This document shows, in pieces, positions 1 through 5,447 of a stretch of 5,447 nt of DNA. The stretch's first letter is position 1. Each line of letters opens with the position of its first letter. The stretch covers positions 1 to 5,447 of the forward strand of contig CAZRXG010000081.1 in the NCBI GenBank assembly GCA_964603985.1, read 5' to 3'. The position numbers were made by a program, and so were the translations under genes. The stretch is from CAZRXG01 sp964603985. GTDB lineage: Bacteria; Chloroflexota; Anaerolineae; Aggregatilineales; UBA3940. Below the pieces are notes generated by a model. That model had not been told where the DNA came from. It saw only the letters and a list, made by a program, of their open reading frames with translations, and did no database searches.

Positions 1-1352
1 TAGCGCAGCTTGTTGCCCAGCACGAAGCCGATCAGCCCGGTCAGCGCGATGCCCAGCAGCGCCTCCAGCGTCATGACCAGGCTGACGTGCGAGCGGTACG
101 GCTGGAGCACGCCCGTGTCGGCGGTGGTGAGCGCCCCCAGACTGAACACCAGCCCATCGACGAGGCTGCGCGTCGGGCGGCAGCCCTCCTGCCACGCCGC
201 CGTCAGCTCGGCATGGCTGCACCCCGGCATGTCCGTGATCAACCCGCCCAACGCGTAAATCGCCGCGAAGACCACGATCACGACCAGCAGCCAGACCAGC
301 GGGCGGGTCAGGCTGTCACCGTAGCCGGCGAGCTTCTCTGAGAACTCCAGCCGCAGCCAGTCGAACAGGCCCGGCTCGCAGAACTCATCATCCCACCGGC
401 CCCGCCAGCGCGGGTAAAGCCAGTGCAGCGGGCGCGGCGTGCGCATCAGCTTCTCCATCACCTGCTCGCGGACGTAAGCCCAGTTCGCGCCCTCGTAGTC
501 ACCCGCATCCTCGAAGTATCCCTTGAGCGACTTGAACACGTCCTTGGCCTCGCCGAAGCGACCCTCGGTCTCTTCCCAGACGGTCGAGCCGCGACGCGGC
601 CCCCCGGCCCGGCGGCCCTCGCCCAGAAGCTGCTCGTAGCGCAGGCTGAGCACGCCCCAGAAGTAAGTCTGGTAGAGCCGGACCCCGCGCAGGCTCGTGA
701 CGGGCGAAAGGGCGACACCGCCCAGGTGTGCGCGGCGCAGGTCGGCATTCTCCAGCGTGGCATCATCGAGGATGGCCCCGTCCAGATGAGCCTCTTCCAG
801 GCTGGCTCCGTCCAGGCGTGCCCCGTTCAGCAAGGCTCCCTCCAGGCGCGCCCGGCGCAGGTTGGCCTCTTCCAGGTGCGCGTCTAACGGGCTGGCCTTC
901 TCCAGGTTTGCCCGGTACAGGTCTGCTTTTTCGAGGTGGGCATCGCGCAGGTAGGCCCCGTACAGGTGTGCCCCGCTCAGATTGGCATCGGGCAGGTACG
1001 CTCCGTACAGGTCGGCCCCTTCCAGGTGGGCCCCACGCAGGTTGGCCCCTTCCAGGTGTGCCCGGTCCAGGTTGGCCCCTTCCAGGTGCGCCCCAGACAG
1101 GTTGGCCCTGTCCAGGTGCGCTCCGAGCAGGTTGGTCCTGTCCAGGTGCGCTCCGAGCAGGTTGGCCCCTTCCAGGCGCGCCTCGATCAGGTCAGCCTCT
1201 TCCAGGTCTACGGGCGGCCACTCGTTCGCTCCCCGCCACGCATTCCACACTTCTATCCTGTCTTCACGCTCGCTCTTCAGGAAGGCGATCAGGCCGTCTT
1301 TGTCCAGCCCATCGAGGTCTTCAGGCTGCTGCACGTCGTCGATTGAGGGCAT
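1..1352 (-). CDS. Pentapeptide-repeat protein with C-terminal two-helix ion-channel-like domain (3' end at window edge)
   Basis: Reading the - strand from ATG at 1352 gives 450 open codons up to the window edge. The next two bases are TA, so the following codon is Tyr or a stop and little, if anything, is missing. Residues 1-45 are a polar, acidic head. Residues 46-215 are about 34 pentapeptides of the A(N/D/H)LXX type with Leu at every fifth position and no indel; the one non-Leu centre in this run is Pro155. This predicts a right-handed quadrilateral beta-helix. A linker follows (about 255-350) with motifs such as FKSLKGYFEDAGDYEGA, typical of pentapeptide proteins fused to channels. Hydrophobic helices lie at about 351-373 and 423-446, with a pore-loop-like segment (FSLGALTTADTG, 403-414) between them, resembling Ion_trans_2. 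I infer a membrane channel with a cytoplasmic beta-helix; ion and role are unknown. GGGAG at 1363-1367 lies 10 bases before the start. The gene is divergent from the ATPase gene. Confidence 0.9.
   Translation of the reverse strand, partial: MPSIDDVQQPEDLDGLDKDGLIAFLKSEREDRIEVWNAWRGANEWPPVDLEEADLIEARLEGANLLGAHLDRTNLLGAHLDRANLSGAHLEGANLDRAHLEGANLRGAHLEGADLYGAYLPDANLSGAHLYGAYLRDAHLEKADLYRANLEKASPLDAHLEEANLRRARLEGALLNGARLDGASLEEAHLDGAILDDATLENADLRRAHLGGVALSPVTSLRGVRLYQTYFWGVLSLRYEQLLGEGRRAGGPRRGSTVWEETEGRFGEAKDVFKSLKGYFEDAGDYEGANWAYVREQVMEKLMRTPRPLHWLYPRWRGRWDDEFCEPGLFDWLRLEFSEKLAGYGDSLTRPLVWLLVVIVVFAAIYALGGLITDMPGCSHAELTAAWQEGCRPTRSLVDGLVFSLGALTTADTGVLQPYRSHVSLVMTLEALLGIALTGLIGFVLGNKLR
781..1200 (-). 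repeat. Tandem 30-base coding repeats (two pentapeptides per unit)
   Basis: On the + strand most 30-base units here begin with tccagg or a close variant, giving roughly 14 consecutive units. Each encodes ten residues, i.e. two pentapeptides on the - strand. Units at 1111-1140 and 1141-1170 share their first 25 bases exactly (tccaggtgcgctccgagcag then gttgg), which suggests a recent duplication. The neighbouring units at 1021-1110 differ by a few bases. The repeats are coding and in frame, so they are internal to the pentapeptide protein. Confidence 0.85.
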
Positions 1353-1390
1353 GTTGGTTTTGCTCCCGGCGTGAAGGTTACGTCCGCCGT

Positions 1391-1420
1391 ATTATAGGCC
1401 GAAGCTGCCGGATTGCGGAA
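1391..1420 (-). promoter_or_regulatory. Promoter of the pentapeptide/channel gene
   Basis: On the - strand a perfect TATAAT lies at 1396-1391, placing the start of transcription roughly 30 bases before the ATG at 1352. The best -35 candidate is TTCCGC at 1420-1415 with an 18-base spacer, a weak match to TTGACA. A bulged inverted repeat (GATT at 1411-1414 against AATC at 1419-1422) overlaps the -35 area and might be an operator or chance. Confidence 0.5.
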
Positions 1421-1467
1421 TCGGGGGACGCAGGACGGCACGTCCGTGTTTGGGGGTGTATGTATCT

Positions 1468-1490
1468 CAATCCGAGCGCAGCGAGGATTG
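1468..1490. other. Small hairpin next to the palindromic element
   Basis: CAATCC at 1468-1473 pairs exactly with GGATTG at 1485-1490 around an 11-base loop (gagcgcagcga). It sits just left of the large inverted repeat. There is no T-run after it on either strand, so it does not look like a classical intrinsic terminator. Confidence 0.4.
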
Positions 1491-1491
1491 C

Positions 1492-1663
1492 CCTCCCCCA
1501 TTGATGCATCTTGAGTATTTAATCCGGCCACGATGGGAATGCCGGTTCGTCTGGCTCCTCCCCTCCCCCCAGCGCCGTCAGGCGCGGAATGTGGGGGAGG
1601 GGACGGGGGTGGGGGGCAAAACAATGACCGGATTAAATTGTCAATGTTCATCTATGGGGGAGG
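1492..1663. repeat. Imperfect inverted-repeat (MITE-like or palindromic intergenic) element
   Basis: The 41 bases at 1492-1532, reverse complemented, match 1623-1663 at about 33 of 41 positions. Conserved blocks are CCGGATTAAAT at the inner side and ATGGGGGAGG at the outer side. The arms flank 90 bases that contain a second, nested G/C-rich hairpin. The whole 172 bases could fold back on itself. No transposase reading frame and no clear target-site duplication are seen. It may be a non-autonomous mobile element or two facing copies of a dispersed intergenic repeat; only other copies in the genome would decide. Confidence 0.6.
1560..1602. other. Nested C/G-rich hairpin inside the inverted-repeat element
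   Basis: A C-rich arm CCCCTCCCCCCA (1560-1571) faces TGGGGGAGGGG (1592-1602), its reverse complement short of one G. Inside, GCGCC (1572-1576) pairs with GGCGC (1581-1585) around loop GTCA, leaving ggaatg (1586-1591) as a one-sided bulge. The G-runs continue to 1616 (ggggg, gggggg), so the + strand here could also form a G-quadruplex. Confidence 0.55.
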
Positions 1664-1664
1664 T

Positions 1665-1677
1665 GGCGCGAAGCGCC
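1665..1677. other. Small hairpin at the right border of the element
   Basis: GGCGC (1665-1669), loop GAA, GCGCC (1673-1677): a perfect five-base-pair stem directly after the right arm, followed by ggagggggttc. It mirrors the position of the hairpin at 1468-1490 on the other side, so both may belong to the same repeat family. Confidence 0.45.
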
Positions 1678-1739
1678 GGAGGGGGTTCAGGGTTAAGCTG
1701 TTCGCTGACAACCTTGGACGCCCCCGGTCAACGGCGGTG

Positions 1740-1769
1740 TTGATTCGGCCACCGGCTGCGAGGTACACT
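1740..1769 (+). promoter_or_regulatory. Likely promoter of the AAA+ ATPase gene
   Basis: TTGATT at 1740-1745 and TACACT at 1764-1769 are separated by 18 bases, each matching four of six sigma-70 consensus bases. It lies about 35 bases before the ATG at 1803 and outside the palindromic element. The match is moderate. Confidence 0.4.
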
Positions 1770-1788
1770 CCTGAATACGTTTTTGAGC

Positions 1789-1796
1789 GGAAAGGA
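1789..1796 (+). promoter_or_regulatory. Ribosome binding site that fixes the ATPase start
   Basis: GGAAAGGA ends six bases before the ATG at 1803. The same frame stays open back to an ATG at 1533, but that earlier start lies inside the inverted repeat and would add 90 residues unlike any MoxR protein, so the 1803 start is preferred. Confidence 0.7.
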
Positions 1797-1802
1797 TGGC
1801 GC

Positions 1803-2750
1803 ATGTTTGAGTCGGTAGAGGTGGTGAAGGAAGCTTTAGCGGAGCAGCAGTACATCGCCGGTGACGAGATCGCGACGGTGTTATTCCTGGCCGAGAAGCT
1901 GGGCAAGCCCCTGCTGGCCGAAGGCCCGGCGGGGGTCGGCAAGACCGAGTTGAGCAAGGCGTGGGCGGCGGCTACGGAGCGCGAGCTGGTGCGCCTGCAA
2001 TGTTACGAGGGGCTGGACGAGAGCAAGGCGCTCTACGAGTGGGAGTACGCCAAGCAAATGCTTTACACGCAGTTGCTGCGCGACAAGCTGTCCGAGGTGC
2101 TCTCCGACGCGCGCTCGCTGACCGAGGCCGCCGACCGGCTGGCCGACGAGGAGGATATCTTCTTCTCGGCGCGCTTCCTGCTGGAGCGCCCTCTGCTGCG
2201 CGCGATCAACAACGACCGGCCAACCGTCCTGCTGGTGGACGAGATCGACCGCGCCGACGCCGAGTTCGAGGCGTTCCTGCTGGAGGTACTGAGCGACTTC
2301 CAGGTGTCGATCCCGGAGATCGGGACCATCCAGGCGCGGCAGCATCCGATGGTGCTGCTGACCAGCAACAACACGCGCGAGCTGAGCGAGGCGTTGAAGC
2401 GGCGCTGCCTGTACATCTACATCGACTACCCGACGGTCGAGTCGGAGCTGAACATCGTGCAGATCAAGGTGCCCGATCTGGCCCCCGACCTGGCCCGCCA
2501 GGCGGTCGAGGCGGTGCACTCGCTGCGCGGCATGGATCTCAAGAAGGCCCCCAGCGTCTCCGAGACGCTCGACTGGGCGCGCACGCTGGTGACGCTCAAC
2601 GCCAGCTCACTGAGCCGCGAGGTGGTCGAGAACACGCTGACGGTGCTGCTCAAGTACGAGGCCGACGTGGCCCGCGCGCGGCGCGTGCTGCGCGGGCGGT
2701 CGGGCGACGACTTCGACGAGCCGGGCGGGTCGTACCGCTCGTATCGGTAG
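1803..2750 (+). CDS. MoxR-family AAA+ ATPase, CoxD-like
   Basis: 315 residues, a usual length for this family. Visible parts are Walker A GPAGVGKT (41-48), a family-typical stretch RLQCYEGLDESKALYEW (64-80), Walker B VLLVDE (142-147) followed by IDRAD, a sensor 1 segment TSNN (187-190), arginines R200/R201 at the arginine-finger position, and a C-terminal lid domain with SVSETLDWAR (251-260). The protein is soluble, with no signal peptide or membrane helix. Proteins of this type form hexameric rings that use ATP to remodel a client, normally with a VWA-domain partner; the best-known case is CoxD, used in maturing the Mo-Cu CO dehydrogenase. A VWA gene of the matching type lies 1.2 kb downstream, after a transporter gene. 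The client here cannot be told from the window, and assignment to CO dehydrogenase is not supported. The tail (297-315) is polar and probably flexible. Confidence 0.93.
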   Translation: MFESVEVVKEALAEQQYIAGDEIATVLFLAEKLGKPLLAEGPAGVGKTELSKAWAAATERELVRLQCYEGLDESKALYEWEYAKQMLYTQLLRDKLSEVLSDARSLTEAADRLADEEDIFFSARFLLERPLLRAINNDRPTVLLVDEIDRADAEFEAFLLEVLSDFQVSIPEIGTIQARQHPMVLLTSNNTRELSEALKRRCLYIYIDYPTVESELNIVQIKVPDLAPDLARQAVEAVHSLRGMDLKKAPSVSETLDWARTLVTLNASSLSREVVENTLTVLLKYEADVARARRVLRGRSGDDFDEPGGSYRSYR

Positions 2751-2836
2751 GGGGAGATCCGTCCACCGGGTGCGCGGATTGCGTGGATGATAGCATAACG
2801 TCTCATTCTCACGCCCCACGCATACGCATACAATCA

Positions 2837-2865
2837 TTGCAAACTGCGGGCAGGTCTTGTATCAT
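2837..2865 (+). promoter_or_regulatory. Promoter of the EamA transporter gene
   Basis: TTGCAA (2837-2842), an exact 17-base spacer, and TATCAT (2860-2865, five of six consensus bases) form a good sigma-70-type promoter. Transcription would begin near 2872, giving a leader of about 80 bases before the GTG at 2953, with a strong hairpin almost at its 5' end. A second TATCAT occurs at 2922-2927 but has no convincing -35. Confidence 0.55.
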
Positions 2866-2879
2866 CGGCGGGCGTTGTG

Positions 2880-2906
2880 GGAGGCATCTTGGCGGATGCC
2901 TCCTTT
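2880..2906 (+). terminator. Hairpin with short T-run: terminator or leader structure
   Basis: GGAGGCATC (2880-2888) and GATGCCTCC (2895-2903) form a perfect nine-base-pair stem with a six-base loop, followed by TTT (2904-2906) then C. The stem suits an intrinsic terminator for the ATPase gene, but the T-run is short and the hairpin lies downstream of the next promoter-like sequence. It may instead act in the leader of the transporter mRNA, as attenuator or stabilising stem. Confidence 0.55.
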
Positions 2907-2937
2907 CAACTGAGCCGGTCTTATCATCACCACCCAC

Positions 2938-2944
2938 AGGGAGA
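2938..2944 (+). promoter_or_regulatory. Ribosome binding site supporting the GTG start of the transporter
   Basis: AGGGAGA with eight bases to GTG at 2953. No in-frame ATG lies near the start of the conserved first helix, so the GTG start is well supported. Confidence 0.65.
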
Positions 2945-2952
2945 CGGGCATC

Positions 2953-3795
2953 GTGACCGGGTCCAACTTTGCTGATGCCACGCTGGGATTGGCGTCCGCG
3001 CTGTCGTGGGGCATCTCCGACTTCACGGGCGGGCTGCTCTCGCGCCGCGCCGGGTCACTGATCACCGCCATCGCCCTCAACTCAATTGGGATTGTGCTGG
3101 CGGTCGTCTGCGCCGTGTGGCGCACCGAACCCTTCCCGACGCCCATTAGCTGGCTGTGGGGGGCAGCGGCGGGGGTGGTCGGCTCACTGGGCCTGCTGGC
3201 TTTCTACCAGGCGATGGTGATCGGCAAGATGGGCATCGCCGCGCCGGTGACGGGCGTCATGGCGGCGGTGGTGCCGGTGGCCTTCGGCGCGCTGTTTGAG
3301 GGACTGCCAGATCCGCCCCGGCTGGCCGGGTTCGGGCTGGCACTGGTGAGCGTGTGGCTGGTCTCATCGACCAACGGGCGGTTCAGCCTGGGCGGCGAGC
3401 TGAGCCTGGCGCTGGTCGCGGGGGTGACCTTCGGCGCGTTCTACGTCCTGATCGACCGGGCGACCGGGCGAGGAGTCTTCTGGCCACTGGCGGCGGCCAA
3501 GGTGGCTGCGACGCTGGTGCTGGCCGGGATCAACGTCGCGCGCCGCCAGCCGTGGGCGCTGGGGCGGCTGCCGGTGCTGCCCACGCTGCTGCTGGGGGTG
3601 GCCGATATCGCGGGCAACGTCTTTTATGCGCTGGGGGCGCGGACCGGGCGGCTGGACGTGGCGGCGGTGCTGGCGTCAATGTATCCCATGATCACAGTGC
3701 TGTGCGCGCAGGTGATCCTGAAGGAGCGCATGCTGCGCACGCAGGCGGTGGGCGTGGCTATGGCGCTGGCGGCGATCCCGTTGATCGCGGGGTGA
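2953..3795 (+). CDS. EamA/DMT-family membrane transporter
   Basis: 280 residues starting at GTG, the typical length of a ten-helix drug/metabolite transporter. Hydrophobic segments lie at about 8-28, 35-55, 65-85, 93-115, 122-139, 149-168, 176-195, 208-228, 234-253 and 262-279, forming two EamA repeats (about 8-138 and 149-279). A glutamate closes the fourth helix of each half (E116 in LFEGL and E258 in LKERM), as usual in the family. It acts in the cytoplasmic membrane. Family members export or import small metabolites such as amino acids, sugars or nucleotides; the substrate cannot be told from sequence. It is co-directional with both neighbours but separated by 202 and 126 bases and appears to have its own promoter, so a functional link to the ATPase/VWA pair is possible but not shown. 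Confidence 0.9.
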   Translation: MTGSNFADATLGLASALSWGISDFTGGLLSRRAGSLITAIALNSIGIVLAVVCAVWRTEPFPTPISWLWGAAAGVVGSLGLLAFYQAMVIGKMGIAAPVTGVMAAVVPVAFGALFEGLPDPPRLAGFGLALVSVWLVSSTNGRFSLGGELSLALVAGVTFGAFYVLIDRATGRGVFWPLAAAKVAATLVLAGINVARRQPWALGRLPVLPTLLLGVADIAGNVFYALGARTGRLDVAAVLASMYPMITVLCAQVILKERMLRTQAVGVAMALAAIPLIAG

Positions 3796-3810
3796 GGGGC
3801 ACCGGGCAGG

Positions 3811-3839
3811 TTGCGACACTTCGCGGGGCGCTGTATCTT
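3811..3839 (+). promoter_or_regulatory. Possible promoter of the VWA gene
   Basis: TTGCGA (3811-3816), a 17-base spacer and TATCTT (3834-3839), each four of six to consensus, lie about 85 bases before the ATG at 3922. The arrangement resembles the transporter promoter. The sequence in this gap shows no strong hairpin with a T-run, so read-through from the transporter is also possible. Confidence 0.4.
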
Positions 3840-3921
3840 CATTAAGCCGGGTGTGATACGTGGCTGTTGGTATCAGGCTGCACCGAGACGTTTAACGGTA
3901 GCTGTGTGAAAGGGGAGGCAC

Positions 3922-5301
3922 ATGGAACGCCGCATCGCACGCTTCATCGCAGGACTGCGCGCCTCCGGAGTGCGCGTCTCCATCGCCGAGAGCGAGGACG
4001 CCTGGAACGCGATCACCCACATGGGGATCGCCGACCGCGAGGCTTTCAAGCTCACGCTGCGCTCGACGCTGATCAAGGACGCGGTCAACATCCCCATTTT
4101 CGAGGAGCTGTTCCCTCTGTACTTCGGGCTGGGCGCGCCGCCGCTGATGAACCCCCAGGCCGAGCTCAGCGAAGAGGAGCAGAAAATGCTCCAGGAGGCG
4201 GTGGATTGGCTGGCGGGCGACCTGATGGAGCTGCTCAACTGGCTGTTCAGCGGGCAGGGGCCAACCGAGGAAGAGCTTGGCGACCTGGCCGATCAGGCCG
4301 GGATGGACTTCGCCAACGCGCCGTACCAGTCACGCTGGTACGCGCGCCGCATGCAGCGACTGCTGGGCTGGGATCGACTGCGGGACGTGCTGGAGATGGT
4401 GTACGAGCTGCTGGCCCAGATGGGTATGGATCCGCAGACCATCGCACACCTGCGCCAGCAGGTGGCCGAGAACCAGGAGGCGCTTGAGCAGCAGCTTGAG
4501 CACGCCGCCGGGCAGCGCATTCAGGAGAATCTGATCGACCGGCGGGAGAACCAACCCCAGGAGACCATCCACGACCTGATGAAGCGTTCTTTCGGGTCGC
4601 TCAACGAGACCGAGATGGACGCGCTGCGCGACCAGGTGCGGCGGCTGGCGGCCCGACTGCGCAGCCGCGCGGCGCTGCGTCAGAAGCGCGCCAAGCGCGG
4701 CAAGCTCGACGCGAAGGCGACCATCCGCGCCAACCAGCGCTACGGCGGCGTGCCGCTGGAGATCAAGCTGCGCAGGCGGCGGCAGAAGCCCAAACTGGTG
4801 CTCTTCATGGATGTCAGCCAGTCGATGCGCCCGGTGATCGAGTTCTTCCTGCGGCTGCTCTACGAGCTGCAGGATCAGGTCGACAAAACCACCAGCTTCG
4901 CCTTCTACGAGCGGCTGGAGGACATCACGGACGAGATGAGGGCGTTCAGCGTCGACGCGGCGCTCGAACACGTCTTCACGCTGTTCCCCTACATCCCCTA
5001 CGGCACCAACCTGGGGCTGAGCCTGCGCGAGTTCTCCGCGCGGCATCTGGGCACCATTGATCACCGCACGACGGTGATCGTGGTCGGCGACGGGCGCAAC
5101 AATTACAACGACCCGGAGCTTGAGATCGTCGAGGGGATTCGGCGGCGGGCGCGCAGGCTGATCTGGCTGAACCCGGAGTATCCTCGCCAGTGGGGGACCG
5201 GCGACAGCGACATGCTGAAGTACGCGCCGCTGTGCGACGCCGTTTACCGGGTGCGCAACCTGGCGCAGTTGACCGAGGCGATTGACAAGATGCTGGCCTG
5301 A
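3922..5301 (+). CDS. VWA-domain protein, CoxE-like partner of the MoxR ATPase
   Basis: 459 residues; the start is set by AGGGGAGG (3911-3918), three bases before the ATG. The N-terminus (about 1-70) has the pattern of CoxE-type proteins: RFIAGLRASGVRVS, then FELF-like segments ending in LFPLYFGLG. Residues 80-250 are charged and helical, with probable coiled coil around 175-205. A basic segment, RYGGVPLEIKLRRRR (273-287), leads into the VWA domain (about 290-459). The metal-binding MIDAS site is complete: D297-x-S299-x-S301, T362 (in YGTN) and D390 (in VVGDG). RLIWLNP (412-418) is a CoxE hallmark. No signal peptide or membrane helix is seen, so it is cytoplasmic. Proteins of this type dock on MoxR ATPases and present clients to the ring; the ATPase at 1803-2750 is the obvious partner. 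It is somewhat longer than a typical CoxE because of the helical middle part. Confidence 0.92.
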   Translation: MERRIARFIAGLRASGVRVSIAESEDAWNAITHMGIADREAFKLTLRSTLIKDAVNIPIFEELFPLYFGLGAPPLMNPQAELSEEEQKMLQEAVDWLAGDLMELLNWLFSGQGPTEEELGDLADQAGMDFANAPYQSRWYARRMQRLLGWDRLRDVLEMVYELLAQMGMDPQTIAHLRQQVAENQEALEQQLEHAAGQRIQENLIDRRENQPQETIHDLMKRSFGSLNETEMDALRDQVRRLAARLRSRAALRQKRAKRGKLDAKATIRANQRYGGVPLEIKLRRRRQKPKLVLFMDVSQSMRPVIEFFLRLLYELQDQVDKTTSFAFYERLEDITDEMRAFSVDAALEHVFTLFPYIPYGTNLGLSLREFSARHLGTIDHRTTVIVVGDGRNNYNDPELEIVEGIRRRARRLIWLNPEYPRQWGTGDSDMLKYAPLCDAVYRVRNLAQLTEAIDKMLA

Positions 5302-5447
5302 GGGGGGCGGATCTGCGACACCTGCGCGGTCGGCATCGTATTTGGTTGTCTCTGCTGATCGGCGGTCAGCCGGGACGCACAGCCGGGGAGGGGAGCCGCC
5401 TTGCAGGTCGGCGTGGCTCACCTGCGCTGCCGCCTCATCCATCGTGG
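5302..5447. other. Intergenic tail without a supported gene
   Basis: No open frame here has a ribosome binding site and family-like sequence. Two weak hairpins are visible: GCTGA (5354-5358) with TCAGC (5366-5370), and GCAGGT (5403-5408) with ACCTGC (5420-5425). Neither is followed by a T-run. They could act as weak terminators of the VWA gene or be chance in GC-rich DNA. Confidence 0.4.

Noticed and set aside
781..1200. Regular 30-base repeats as a CRISPR array
   Set aside because: Units are contiguous with no unique spacers and encode pentapeptides in frame.
728..1504. Long + strand frames rich in Gly/Pro/Trp or in Gln-Val repeats over the pentapeptide region
   Set aside because: They mirror the 30-base coding repeats of the - strand gene; the - strand reading gives a recognised fold and channel domain.
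1533..1802. Upstream extension of the ATPase frame by 90 codons
   Set aside because: It runs through the inverted repeat, is unlike any MoxR N-terminus, and a good ribosome binding site precedes the ATG at 1803.
1881..2519. 212-codon - strand frame opposite the ATPase gene
   Set aside because: Shadow frame; the + strand has Walker A and B motifs and a full family match.
2757..2779. Inverted repeat ATCCG...CGGAT after the ATPase stop as a terminator
   Set aside because: Only a five-base-pair stem with a long loop and no T-run; the hairpin at 2880-2906 is far better.
1803..5301. Naming the pair coxD and coxE, with a role in CO dehydrogenase maturation
   Set aside because: The families match, but no CO dehydrogenase subunit genes are in the window and such pairs serve other clients too.
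4330..5442. 370-codon - strand frame opposite the VWA gene
   Set aside because: Low-complexity shadow of high-GC codons; the + strand encodes a complete VWA protein with MIDAS residues.
5302..5447. Start of another gene at the right edge
   Set aside because: Open frames exist but none has a credible start with ribosome binding site or recognisable protein sequence.

Overview
The window is GC-rich bacterial DNA carrying four protein-coding genes. Three run on the + strand and one, cut by the left edge, on the - strand. Gene style, the long G/C-rich palindromic repeat between genes and the overall look fit a free-living bacterium of the Chloroflexota type. That placement is an inference from style only; no rRNA or other marker is present.

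Left part (1-1352, - strand): a pentapeptide-repeat protein with about 34 uninterrupted A(N/D/H)LXX repeats, a linker, and a two-helix pore module at the C-terminus. The gene is almost complete: the last two bases visible are TA, so the next codon is Tyr or a stop. It has an exact TATAAT box upstream. The + strand reading frames over this region are shadows of the repeats.

Middle gap (1353-1802): 450 bases without a gene. It holds the promoter of the pentapeptide gene, a roughly 172-base imperfect inverted repeat with a nested C/G-rich hairpin, small flanking hairpins, and a likely promoter and ribosome binding site for the next gene.

Right part (1803-5301, + strand): a MoxR-type AAA+ ATPase of the CoxD kind, then an EamA/DMT-family membrane transporter with a GTG start, then a VWA protein of the CoxE kind with a complete MIDAS motif. 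The ATPase and VWA proteins belong to families that usually work as a pair, as a chaperone-like system that remodels or helps insert cofactors into client proteins. Here the pair is split by the transporter. Gaps of 202 and 126 bases, each holding a promoter-like sequence, suggest that the three genes can be transcribed separately. The client of the pair is not visible; no CO dehydrogenase subunits lie in the window.

The last 146 bases (5302-5447) hold no supported gene. The observations most worth a second look are the alternating histidine/asparagine ladders of the pentapeptide helix, its unusual pore filter, the palindromic element, and the transporter placed inside an ATPase-VWA pair.
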